Assembly (NCBI GenBank): GCA_038049695.1
Contig: CP142455.1
Span: 24,899,501-24,963,500, forward strand
Reading direction: 5' to 3'
Origin: Cinnamomum chago
Taxonomy: Eukaryota > Streptophyta > Magnoliopsida > Laurales > Lauraceae
DNA length: 64,000 nucleotides
Shown: positions 35,323 to 47,199 of the stretch, one piece after another
How positions within the stretch are numbered: position 1 is the stretch's first letter
Layout: every line of letters starts with the position of its first letter
Notes under the pieces: generated by a model
Told to the model about the DNA's origin: nothing
Databases searched by the model: none
Seen by the model: only the letters and a program-made list of their open reading frames with translations
Translations under genes and position numbers: made by a program

Positions 35323-37308
35323 GGGTTTTTATCGGGAAAATCCCTTTAGGTCCTTAGTAGACCGAAAAAGAACTAAAATTCTGTTTGTGACCAGACTAGA
35401 CTTCCTGCCACATTTTACCTTTTTTTTTCACTTTTTCACTTAGCAACGATATCGCTACTTATTTTCACTAGTACATATATACTGACTCAAATTCCCTTTT
35501 CTCATTTAGCATCTTTTTTATTTTTAGAAGAAATTATCACCAACCTTTTCATCTGAAAACCCTTTCTCGACTTCCTTGATTTGTTTTTGCAAATAAAGAA
35601 TTTTTGGAACTAAAATGTGAAAGGTGCACTCTATTATAGTGGTTCCCATGTGTTATTTTATTGAGGATTTTACTAGAAAAATCACATTACATGGGTGTTG
35701 CACGAAATAATGCCTCCTAACTCGGGCAGCACAAACGAGTACTTGAGAGGAGCGATGCTAGCGTCGGTCGTCTCTAATTAAGCGACACTAGCGTCACTCC
35801 CCATAACTACGTGAGGAATACTTTCATGATGCGTAAGTTAAGAGGTAATATTTCGCACAACCCCCACGTAATGGGAATTTTTCAGTAAAATCCATTATTT
35901 TATTTATATTTTTTACTCCAATAAAGAGTTTGGTGTATTATAGTATCGAAGTTGGTGGAGTCATTTTCCTATCTTTAATGTCATAGTTGTTCATTTGTAG
36001 GAGAATGGGAATTGGCATTGGCATTGCCCAAAATGTGCAATATCTTACTAACATCTATGTGTAAAAGCTTATTTACAAATGTGCAATAGCCTACTATAAG
36101 CATAGATATCGCTGCTCGCGACAATTAAAAGTCAGAGGATAGATACTAATAAGGGACTCAGCCTGCTACAAGCAGATATCGCTGTTCATAACAATTAAAT
36201 GTCAATGAATATATGCAGTTCTGCGACTAGTAGCCTATGTTGAGCATAGATATCGCTGCTCATACGGAGGTTTGAGGGAAAAAAAAAACCCTTTGACATT
36301 AAGGGATCATCATGAAAGTTCATTCCTATAATGATCAATTGACCTCAATCTTTATGTCTAACCAAGCTAACAACAATTTCAATTTCGCAGTTACCATCAG
36401 ATTCACCTCTACATTCATCTTCACAAACCTCTTCACATTCACAAACATTTTGACAGTCACTTCCATATTCGTAGATACCGTGGCCACTCACCTTCACATT
36501 TAGTTTACATTCCTAATCACTGACACTCACACATTCACATGCACATGGCAATTCACATTCACACCTTTGCACATCCACCCGACCATACATGCACCAGAAG
36601 ATTCAGCATCACATTTCTATCCACATTCATAGACATCTTCGTAATCACCTTCATGCGACAAATTCAACTAGCTCTGAAATCACAACTTCAACCATGCCTT
36701 TATCAAAAATAATAAAAAAACTTCAACCATGCAACGACACACTCTTTCATATACAGGATAAGAATCACAAAAACAATTCAATCATGTAGCCCTAAAATCA
36801 AGCACATTCAAGAGAGGGGAAGTCCCTTTATACGCTAGAAATCAAAATCAAAAGAGGAAAAGTTATTCATGCATGGTTTACCTCGATGTGAAGTTGTGAT
36901 TGCAGTGGAGGGTTGGCGGATGAATAGTAAAAGGAATACATTCCCGATCATCCACCTATGGGCCACAAAGAGGAAAGAGTATACAGCTAAGATGCCAATA
37001 CATGTTTGGGAGGAATGAAAAGTTGGGAAAAAAAATACAATAGATAGGTGGCCTAGAGGAGCTCTGGACCATACCAAGTTGGAGGATCATTATTGATGGA
37101 GAGGGGAAGGATTAGATAAGGAAGAGGAAGAAAAGAAGAGGCTAGGGAGCGGAATAAGTTTTTTTCCCATAGTAGCGAGTGACGATATCACTGCTCATGA
37201 AAAAAAAAGATCGAAAAGGGCCCATGGGACTGCTCCTAGCCATAAATTTCTTAGGGGGCCTTTTTGGTCTACTAAAGGTCTACAGAGATTTTTCCGGTAA
37301 AAAATCCG
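35323..37308. mobile_element. MULE-like element with GATATCGCTGCTC repeats
   Basis: The left end is GGGTTTTTATCGGGAAAATC. The right end, reverse-complemented, is CGGATTTTTTACCGGAAAAATC. The two share GTAGACC further in. Flanks AAGTATTAG and AAGTATTAT (35314-35322, 37309-37317) fit a 9-bp duplication with one mismatch. The interior has no transposase. It carries at least five copies of a word close to AGATATCGCTGCTCA (about 35446, 36103, 36174, 36246, 37178) and CA-rich text with TTCACATTCACA repeats (36400-36640). Confidence 0.7.
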
Positions 37309-37347
37309 AAGTATTATTAGATGAAACAATTATGCCATAATTGTTGA

Positions 37348-37349
<2 letters not shown>

Positions 37350-37394
<45 letters not shown>
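37350..37394. repeat. (GA)n microsatellite
   Basis: About 22 GA units, just outside the MULE-like element. Confidence 0.95.
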
Positions 37395-37396
<2 letters not shown>

Positions 37397-38960
37397 TATG
37401 AGAATACAGTACCCTCTCTATGTTAGAGAAAGCCAAACTGGCAGATCCCCTTCAGATGGTTCCACCTAGGGGTGTAAAAATGGGAGCCGGCCACAGGGCC
37501 AGCATGGAAAAACCGTGCATATATAGGCAATTGACCAAGTCAAAGCGCTGGCACGGCATCTAATCCCCCCCAGGTGGCCACAGGTGCCAACCCCGTGGCA
37601 CTAATCCGTGTCGTGCTTGGCCAGTGCCCCAAGCCTGCGGCACGGCACAGGACAACCTAAGTGGTTCAGTAAATGAGACGGTCCCCAGTTATGCAGTGGA
37701 ACCTAAACATGTAGTGTGGGGGTTCATAGTTCGTTCCAAATCATCTAACTGAAGGCACCACTACAAATTGGGATACCATGTTCTGTGGGCTCCATAGTGT
37801 TATAATTGGGTAAGCCCCATTTTGATTTCCATATGCAGTCTTTTCCATCTTTTGAGGACCGGCCATGATTTTCATCTATTTGGGGGTCTTACAGTAGTTT
37901 CCGACATCAGTGGACCCGCTGTAGTTTAAATACTTTGGGTGAGCTGACCATGAATGGGTAGACGGAGACCCCAAACAATCGGTTCTAGCATAATTATATG
38001 TTTCTATCATCTCGTAGCCTTATTTTTGTTGCTTCATTTGGGCAGGTCTCATTTTGTAATCACGGACACCACTAAGCCCACTGTGATTACATAAATGGTG
38101 GGTCTCTTCCATGGGCCCCAAAGTTAGGCCCTGGATGGGAGTTCAAAAGAATAGATATGCCTGGATAGGGCTGGCTTCAATGAGATCCAACAGTCCTCAT
38201 GGGGGACCGTGCCCGAATTCGGTCCCCCATTCGGTCCATGTGGACTTTCCCTTTCAAAAAATGCGGTTTAACCGCATACAAATTGAACTTTTCAAAAGAT
38301 GTAAATCCAAACCATCCAACCCATAATACATATCCAAACAAGTTTGTCAAGTTTTATTGGGGAAGACAATGAGTTTGGTCATGGTCATGTAAATTCTGTA
38401 CCTTGACTCAAACCTAGAACCTACCTGAATGGAACTCAAATTGTACCTTTAACTCAGTGGCAAGGAACCTCAAACTCACAGTAAACGCATGATCCCTGGT
38501 TCTCACATTGGATGCCACTCCTACAATCATTGACCCAATACAGCAAAATATCTTGGATCGAAGTTACTGGACCTACACACAGACGCACATAAATGTTGTG
38601 GTATTGGTATTCTGGTTCTCAGCAATTCAAGCCCACGCAGAACACCCCTATCTGGAAAAAAAAAGTGACACATGGGTCCAGATATTGAACACCGGCCCAG
38701 TTTTTCTTTTAATATTTTATCTCCCTCATCAGGTCCTTCTGGTATTCTGAGATCCACTTTAAAAAGTCCCCAATTCTGTTTGATCATGAATTCATGTTCC
38801 TGAACCAAAGAGTTTGTATAGTAACTTGTGCCTTTGAAATTGATTGTCCATGCACATACACAGGAATAACTACTTTAAAAAGTCCCCAATTCTGGGGTGT
38901 ATTTTTTAGCATCGAATAACTAAAGACCATTCATCTGATTGTCCATGCATTCATAAGTAT
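37395..38960. other. Intergenic, no gene seen
   Basis: No reading frame with recognisable homology. It contains TGGGCCCCA-type words and a short duplication of TTTAAAAAGTCCCCAATTCT (about 38759 and 38875). Confidence 0.5.
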
Positions 38961-38964
38961 GCGA

Positions 38965-39215
38965 GTGGTTTTTTTTTTTTTAATTATTTTTTTATTTTTG
39001 GTAACCTGGCCAAGGAGGCCGGGACCCAAAGATAGGGCCCGCACATACACAGGAAGATAGCTCACACAAGTGGAAAAGAAGCCCACATAAGCATGAAGAA
39101 AGTCCGGACAAGTGGAAAACTGTACTGTATCTAGGGTTTGAATCCTGGGCAGCCAGGTGAGAAGTGCCACCACTTACAAGTAAGGTAAGTGGCCGTTCTC
39201 AAGTATACAACTGTC
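38965..39215 (-). mobile_element. SINE, copy 1 (minus strand)
   Basis: Read on the minus strand, a head with a B-box-like GGATTCAAACCC is followed by GTGGGCTTCTTTTCCACTTG and GCGGGCCCTATCTTTGGGTC, and ends in an A-rich tail (T-rich 38965-38998 on the plus strand). Two further copies lie at 62.7 and 63.7 kb, which shows this is a dispersed family. The A box is not clear. Confidence 0.6.
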
Positions 39216-40221
39216 ATATATGCAGGAATATTCACCTACATTTAAGGCCAAAGCTTGTCCAAGCTCAGACATTTTGGGTTATGGGCTTAATATTCTGGCC
39301 CAATTTAGCTAATAGGCATAAAAATAGGCCCAAGCCTGGACCATTTGCAAAATCTATACACCTGTGTGCTAATATGTTGGGCCAAGCAATTAAGCATGTA
39401 TAAGCACGGGCCCAACCTATTAAATCTTAGTATTAAACGTTAGGCCAAGTCCAGCACATAAAAAGGTTGGGTCAGGGTTGATTACAGAAGGTAATCAATA
39501 GGCATGCCCGAAAAGGATAAGTTAAGCACCAAAAATATCTTTGCTGGAGTCTTGAGGTTGGGAATATCCAATTTGCAATCCTTGTACTGTAGAGGATCCA
39601 GACTCGGGAAGCCTACAACTGAAAGAGTACATCTATTCATCAAAATGGAAGGAGAGAAGGGTTAAGATTGGTTTTCACAATTTTTCTTTCTTGTCAATGG
39701 CCAACCCAAACACAACCTAGATGAAACCCCAAATGGATTAAAATAAAAAATTAAATAAATAAGTAAAATTGTTAGGGTCAGAAATTTCAAAATATAAATT
39801 AATTCCTGAATTGATGGTAGTTTAAATTTAATTGCCAACAATTCCCATAATTAGAAAATATAGAGTAACGAAGTAATGTAAATGCATATTATGGTGAGAG
39901 GCAGCTTCATGGGGACAACCTAGGGCCCCACTGATCACAGGACCAGGGGATGGAAAAAGTCGGCTTTGATGGGACTAGATATCAATTTCAGAGTCAGTTC
40001 TATATCTCTAATTCCTTCATCCGTGACGCATAAGTTTTGCGGCTTTAATATTAAAAGGATCTCGCCCTCGATCCAATGGTACAGTCCATTTGGATCGGTG
40101 AAAACTCAACGGAACTGAAATAAATAAGGGGGTCCCATGTGTCTGTATGGTTCGGATTGGTGATAGGTGGGTCCCAACATGCTACCACTCACTATATTAT
40201 GGTAAGAGGTATATGCATATG
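39216..40221. other. Intergenic, no gene seen
   Basis: GGCCCAA-rich single-copy-looking DNA (GGCCCAAGCCTGG, GGGCCCAACC around 39300-39450) and AT-rich text. No coding evidence. Confidence 0.5.
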
Positions 40222-40238
40222 AAAATCTCTAAGTTATA

Positions 40239-43200
40239 TCTTTCCACCAGAACTCTGCTCCCCGAGGTCTCACCACCCCTAACTCTACAGCCACTTCCAA
40301 CCCCACCTCCATCCCTGCTCTCATCCCCTGTTCCAACCCTGCCCCCCAATCCTGTCTTGTTGACTCCACCAAAATCTCTGAAGACCCTCCTTTAGACTTT
40401 GATATTCTGGAAAAATTTCCAGAACAAATTATTGATACCTCTAACTCCTTCTCCATCCTGGAAAGCTGTCCTCTTTTAGATCCCTCCACTTTCCCTCTCC
40501 CTAACTCTAGGAATTCAGACTCAGCTGAGGAAACTGACCAGTTTCCTGATTTCTCCCAAAATGCTGGCATCTCCTTAGTAGTGGACCTCTCTCCCTACTC
40601 TAAGAAAAAGAAATAAAAAATAAAAAAGAAATCAGCCAGAACCACCTCTAGGCCTACTACTAGGAGCTCCAATGGTCCCTCTTCCCTCCTTACTAGTTCC
40701 AAATGATCCAAGTCCTCTACTGGAACTGTAGGGTTATCTCCAATTCCCCAACCATTAGATCCCTTCGCCACTTGGTTTCTTCTAATTCCCCTGATATTAT
40801 TTTCATAGCTGAACCTATGACTGCCTCCCCTCCCCCCTCCCTCCTCTCCTCTTTGGGCTATGATGGTTTCTTCTCTAGCAATTCCTCCTCTCCGGCTTCT
40901 ATTTGGTGTTTTTTTAAATCTCATTCTAACCTTGGCATCTCTCTTACTCAATTCTCCTCCCAATTTCTGACCATTTCCTTTACCATTCCCTCTACTGCTT
41001 CCAACTGTCTCCTCACAGGGATATATGCCTCCACTAATTATCTCCACAGAAGAGACCTATGGAGCTACCTCTCTTCTCAGTCCAGTACAAATTGTCCCTG
41101 GTGTGCAATTGGTGATTTCAACTCCATCACTTCTGCCTCCGAGAAATTCAGTCTCAAGCCTTCTCGCCTCAACCTTGATTTCCAGCAGCTGCTCATCTCC
41201 ACTGGATTGCAGGACATGGGATTCTCTGGGAATAAATTCACCTGGTCCAACAATCGCCAGGGGACTAGCTATGTTGCAGCAAGGCTGGATAGAGCTCTCT
41301 GCAATCTTCCCTGGCTCTCCTACTCTACTGATCCCCTGCTCGCCCGCTCTACTGATCCCCTGCTCGCCCACCTTCCCAAATTCTCTTCGGACCACTGCCC
41401 CCTGCTTCTCACCCACAGTAGGCAGCCTCTTGCTTCCATGGCCCCCTTCAAATTTGATGCAATGTGGATCCATCACCCAGATTTCCTTCAGCTCGTTGCT
41501 GACTCCTGGAACCAAGTTTCTACAGGAAATTACCAGCAGGAGCTTGCTGCCAACCTGAAAAACATGAAGCGTATCCTCAAAGGTTGGAATAAGAATGTCT
41601 TTGGTGACATCAGGCTCAGGATAGCAGAGGCAGAAAAGTCTGTTCTAGAGATCCAAGCTCTCCTTGATGATGGTCCAACTCCTTCTCTTCATCACTCTCT
41701 GGCTGAAGCCAAGGCTTCCCTTCACAACTGTCTCCACCTTCAAGAAATTCACTGGCGTCAGAAATCTAGAATTAGATGGTTGAAGGAGGGAGATAGAAAC
41801 ACAGCTTTCTTTCATGCTTCAGCAAAATCCAAAGGAGTTGTGAATCGTATAGATAAAATTCTATCAGCTGGCTCTTGGGTGGATGATCAGGCAGCTATCA
41901 AGTCTCTGGCTGTGGATCATTTCTCCTCTATTGCTAACTCAGACCACTCTGCTCCCTCTGATTTCCTGTTTGGGCTAGGCAGCAACAAAGTCTCCTTAGA
42001 TATGAACACCAGTCTCTCCAGACCTCCTGATGCAGAAGAAATCAGAAATGCAGTCTTTGCTCTTAAAAAAGACAGCTCTCCTGGTCCGGATGGCTTCTCT
42101 GGCCTCTTCTTCACTGCTACTTGGCACATTATTGGCCCTTCTGTGGTTAAGGCAACTCAGCACTTTTTCACTTCAGGCAAGTTATACAGAGCGTCCAACA
42201 CCTATTTTCTTACTCTGATCCCCAAAAGTAACTCCCCTTCCTCCTTTGCTGACTACAGGCCTATCAGCCTCCTAAACTTCACATACAAAATCATAGCCAA
42301 AATTTTGGCTTCCAGACTTTCTCAAATTATCACCCACCTGGTTTCTCCTAACCAGGCAGCCTTTGTCAAGGGTAGATCTATCCATCAACACATTGCCTTA
42401 GCCCATGAGCTGTTTCAAAAGCTCCATTCCAAGCTTAGTGGTGGCACCATGTGTTTGCAATTGGATATCTCCAAAGCTTTTGATAAGCTTAGCTGGCCTT
42501 TCCTTTTCAAATCCCTTCACTACTTTGGTTTCTCTTCCAAATGGATTAACCTCATTAGGGACTGTGTTTGCACTGCAAAAGGCTCCGTCCTCATTAACAG
42601 ATCTCCCTGCGGTTTTTTCAGCTCCTCTTGTGGGCTAAGGCAAGGGGACCCTCTATCCCCTTACCTATTCATTCTTGCTGAAGAAATCCTAAGCCTCAAC
42701 ATCCATAGCCTGGTTTCAAACAATACCATCTCCCCCCTCTCCTCTGTTCCTAACACCCCTTGCCATCTTTTGTATGCCGACGATATTCTTCTATTCCTCA
42801 AAGCCCATAAAAGGAGTCTCTTAGCCTTGAAGGAGGTAATCTCAAATTACCAAGTCAGTGCTGGCCAATCTATTAACTTGGACAAGAGCAAACTCTTCAT
42901 TGGCAAATGCAATCACAGGAAGAGAAGACTTATCTTGGACATCACCAATATCCAAGATAGACCTCTCCACTCTTCATATCTCGGAGCTCCTCTCACTGTT
43001 GGTATCCCCAGAAGACAACACTTCACCCCCCTGCTGGATAGATTCCTCAGCAAGCTCTCAGGCTGGAAATCAAAGCTTCTCTCCATTGCTGGTAGAAGGA
43101 TTTTGGTTAGGCATGTGCTCAGCAGTCTTCCAATCCACATTGCCATGGTTCTTCCTATCCCTAAGTCAATCTCTACTAACTTGGAGACTATCATGAGAAA

Positions 43201-44454
43201 CTTCCTGTGGTCAGGGGGGGCTCTCAGGCAGAAAAGAAGCCAGATCAACTGGGCTACAATCACTCTCCCCACTTCTGAAGGAGGTCTGGGAATCAGACGT
43301 ATCCATGAGCAAAATGCAGCTTCCAACATCAAGCTGGGCTGGACTGCTATCACTTCAAATTCTCTCTGGGCAAACTGGATGGTTGGTAGATATTTTCCTA
43401 GATCTTCTCTCTGGCATTCCTCCTCTGCTAAAGCTGGCTCTTGCATCTGGCGGAAAATCAGGTCTACTAGCCATTTCATTCAATCTGGCAGTTCCTAGAA
43501 AGTTGGGGATGGTAGGTTGGTTGATCTCTGGCATGATAAATGGATGCAAGCTGGTAGTTTGGCCTCTCAGTTTCCTTCCCTCCACTTTCCCCCCAATCAG
43601 AAACTCCATTCCCTCTGGGATGGTAACCATTGGTTGCTTCCTCCTGGTATCCCAAGTGCTGTGGCTGACTCTCTTTAGGCAGGTGTCCAGCTCCTCCCCT
43701 TGGATCCTTTCTCCAAAGACTCTCTGCTCTGGAACTCCCATGTTGATCAAGGCCTCTCTACCCAGGAAGCTTGGCAATTAGTCAGATCAAGGAACCCCTC
43801 AGCTTATTGGTCGTACTGGGCTCCGCTGGTTTGGAACAACATTCAGCAGCCGAGGGTATCCTTCTTCGCCTGGAGGCTCCTTCATGGTAAAACTCCTTCT
43901 CATCTCTGGCTCCAACTTTCGGGAATCCGCCTGGCCTCTAGGTGCAGTCTGTGCTCTCAGGCGCAGGAATCTACTCTCCACCTCCTTTTCCTCTGTTCCT
44001 TCTCCTCTGACATCTGGAAATGGATCCTCTCCTCTGCGGGGATTGCTGTTGCTGGTCCTCTTCTCCCCTCCAAGATCTGGCAGGCCCTCTCCCACTGCAG
44101 CGATAGATTGGCCTGTAAGGGTGTTGCTGCCATCTTCTTCTCCACAGCTTTTGCTTTATGGAATTGTAGGAATGAAGCCATTTTCAACAACCACAGTGCC
44201 TCTCAGGTGAAGGTTACCAGCTTCCTGACTGAGCTCCTCTCTGCCTCTCTCAAGCGAATCTCCAAGCCATTCTCTGGTAGACCTCTAAAGAACTTTTGTA
44301 ATTTTCTGTTCTCCAATTCTTAAGTTGGTCATGCTGCTGGTTTGCTGTGTTTTCTTTTTCCTTGCTGTTGCTCCTTGAGCTTCCTTTTGAGGGCTCTTAG
44401 CCTCTGTTTCTCTTCTCCTCTTTTCTTAATTCAATTGCCTTTTAGCAAAAAAAA
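40239..44454 (+). mobile_element. LINE-C, 5'-truncated L1-type retrotransposon
   Basis: A plus-strand LINE truncated in ORF1. The target duplication AAAATCTCTAAGTTATA lies at 40222-40238 and about 44455-44471, after an A-tail following GCCTTTTAGC. The ORF1 relic (40239-40706) keeps the C-terminal part, with one in-frame TAA near 40613. It holds ORF2 with the fewest breaks in the window, so it is a young member of the family shared with LINE-A and LINE-B. Confidence 0.95.
40703..44323 (+). CDS. LINE-C ORF2: endonuclease-reverse transcriptase
   Basis: One frame of 1206 codons from ATG 40703 (overlapping the ORF1 TGA) to the stop at 44323, broken only by TAG at 43496-43498 and TAG at 43676-43678. 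Residues about 1-230 are the APE-type endonuclease (DIIFIAEP, IGDFNSI, SSDHCPLLL). Residues about 500-760 are the RT, with QLDISKAFDKLSW near 585, GLRQGDPLSPYLF near 645 and the catalytic YADD near 690. The zf-RVT is near 1035-1120 (CSLCSQAQESTLHLLFLC). By comparison with LINE-B (SSWRIGDG, LQEGIQ) the two stops replace Trp and Gln codons. A tandem duplication of STDPLLAR lies near residue 215. Confidence 0.94.
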
Positions 44455-44490
44455 AAAATCTCTAAGTTATAGTTGCTAGATTAATAGAAA

Positions 44491-46201
44491 GGGGCATTCA
44501 ACGAAAGGTCCTGAACATTTCACATTCTAGCCTTAGATCCACAATCTTATTTCATAGTGTGGTATGTCCTTTTTCCAAATTTGAAGACCTAAAATGTCCA
44601 AATTACCCTTTCTTTAAATCATATCCCATGATTAGTGAAATATGCCATTAATAATGGTCAGCTACCATTTAATTAGATACGATTAATGAAATCCCATTAA
44701 TGAGATTTTCAGATAAATTCTAAAACCACACAAATAAATTTCAAAAAACTCAATAATTCCAAAAAACACAATAAATTTCAAAAGGACGTAGAGAAATTTA
44801 AGAAAACACAAATAAAATTCAAAAATCCAAATAAATTTCAAAAGATCTAGAGAAAATTCAAAAAATGTAAATAAATTTCAAAAGACACAAATAAATTTCA
44901 AAAGATGAAAATAAGATAAAAAAAAAGCAAAGAAATTTCAAAAAATGTAAATACATTTGCTAAAACTAAGATAAACTAATTTTTCAAATTTCAGAAACTT
45001 TTTCCAAAAAATCAAGTATTTTTTCCAAAACTCAAGTAAATTTATTTCAAAAAACGCAAATAAATTTGAAAAAAGAAAATAAATTTCAAAAGACACAAAT
45101 AAAATTTAAAAACAAAATTAGATTTCAAAAAACACAAATAAATTTTCAAAAAAAAAATTAGATAGATTTTCCAAAAGCACAGAAAGATTTGTTCAAAACC
45201 TCAGTTAAAATTTCCAAATTAAATGCAGATAAGTTTGTTTGAAACTCAGATAAATTTACCAAAAACTATAATAGATTTTCCAAAAACTTAGATAAATTTT
45301 TCAAAAACTCAATTAAAATTTTCAAAATGGAGATAAATTTGTTAGAACCTCAGATATAATTGCCAAAAACTTAGATAAATTTTCCAAAAAACTAAGATAG
45401 AATTGCCAAAAACTCATATAATTTTTTTCAAAAACTCAGAAAAATTTATCAAAACTCAGCGAAGGGCGGTGCGTGGCGAGTGCTCCAGCGATCTTTCCAA
45501 TCTTCTTCCTCCGTCACGGCTGCAAGTGGGCAGCAGTGATCATAGAGCCTAGATGCTTTGCGATTTCTCCTCCAGTCCTCTCCTCACATGGTTTTTTGCA
45601 ATCAGAAAAAAATTGCCTCTCCTCCAATTGTCTTTTCCATGCATGGCATGCGGAACTCCTTTGATCTGTGTTCGAGATCAGCGATCGGAACCCCTTTTTT
45701 TATTAGAATCGAAAAGAGATAGCCCCCGTCTTCTCCTCGACCAATTCAATCCGATCGAGGGCGCACCTTGATCAACGCCTCCGATGTTCCTCTCTTCGAT
45801 TGAAGCAAATAGCAACTACCAGATTCGATCCCCCTTCTTCCTGTTGTTTCTGCAAGACAAAGTTGAGTCTACCTTTTGCAACGGACGAGTGTGGCAAAAA
45901 CAAGAGATCTAGCAAATCTCTTCTCCGCGACTGACCGAAAGAGATTCTCCGGGACAATAGAGAATGAGAGAGAGCCTTTCCCTAGGAACAAGGGAGAATG
46001 AAATATTTGAAATTTTAAAATTCAAACTTTTATGCCGAAACAGTTAAAAGGGCAAATCGGTCATGAAAATATCTAATGTGAAATATCTAGGGACCTCTCG
46101 CCAAAATATGTCTAGATGAGTAGACTACAGCCCTTAAACGAAACTTATGTGGACCAGAGCCTTTAAACGTTCCATTTCAAGGACCTTTCGCTAATTTACT
46201 C
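44491..46201. mobile_element. MULE with GC-rich core (possible Pack-MULE)
   Basis: A perfect 9-bp duplication TAATAGAAA (44482-44490 and 46202-46210) flanks ends that share CGAAAGGTCC in inverted orientation. A further inverted block is near the right end (AGAGGTCCCTAGATATTTCA against TCCTGAACATTTCACATTC). Left of centre it is filled with degenerate AAATAAATTTCAAAA repeats (44720-45450). Then a sharp GC-rich block (about 45455-45990) looks like captured 5' UTR or gene DNA. No transposase, and no recognised protein in the block. Confidence 0.8.
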
Positions 46202-46210
46202 TAATAGAAA

Positions 46211-47199
46211 AAGTATACTTTGTGGATTTTATAAAATGTGCTAAAATTTGAAATGATTTTTTTTTAACTCTCAAAGTGATATATTTCCAAGATTTATATG
46301 CAAAAATAAAAAAAAAGATGTAAGTAATAGAATTATATCATTCGTATAACCTCTGTGGTAGAGTGCTTTTCCTAGGATCCTCAGAGGAAATGGTTTTTTT
46401 ATGTCAGCACGGAAAAGATTATTTACTTTGTTTTTCTTTTTTCCTTGAAAAAGATGGAACCCATTAAAACAAGGTCATCCAAACATACCATAAAGAAAGA
46501 AAGAAAAAACATATTACTTAGTTTTCAATAATTAGAATAAGTAAATCACCTTATATTTTTAAATATCTACTATCGTATTCATGTGCATTTTTTAAAAGAA
46601 GAAAAAGAAGAAAGTAATCCAAACCACTCAAGTTGATTACTTGGTATATTGGATCTAGGAAAATTTAATTTTCAGTCAATGTTATGTCCGCCGTTAGATT
46701 GAATTCTTGTGAAATACGTGATTTAACTATACAATAGGGAGCAAATAAGTGTTACCAATTATTAGAATTTAGCAAAATAAAAGTGTAACAGATAAAACAG
46801 GAGAAGTATTGGTTATAACCCAGTCATGACTCTTTAAATAAAAGCAAAGAAGACATTGCTTATTATTAAGAGCATGTAGAGTACTTGTGGACAGATATGG
46901 AACAATTTTTGCAAAGACATCAACGAAATACAAATAGGAATGGCAATGGGTTAGGTTTAAAGGGGGACTGACTTGACCTAACCCACTCATTTTTTTTCCC
47001 TAGCAAAATCGTCATACCTGCCCTTTCGCTGGAAACTAAAGAAACTATAATGCCCTTTACAAGTTGTCCAAGATAATCAATAATTAACAAAATAGAAACT
47101 GGTGGGGCCACATGGAGAGGACTACAACCTGCAAGGTTAGTATCACATACAACCAGATACACAGCATGGACTAGGGCTAAGAAGGACTCCCATCTATCA
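46211..47199. other. Intergenic, no gene seen
   Basis: AT-rich DNA without recognisable exons. The right part may already belong to the worn interior of the Copia-like element. Confidence 0.45.

Noticed and set aside
37447-37500. hAT-like end TAGGGGTGTAAAAATGGG
   Set aside because: No matching inverted end or 8-bp duplication found downstream, so the element cannot be bounded.
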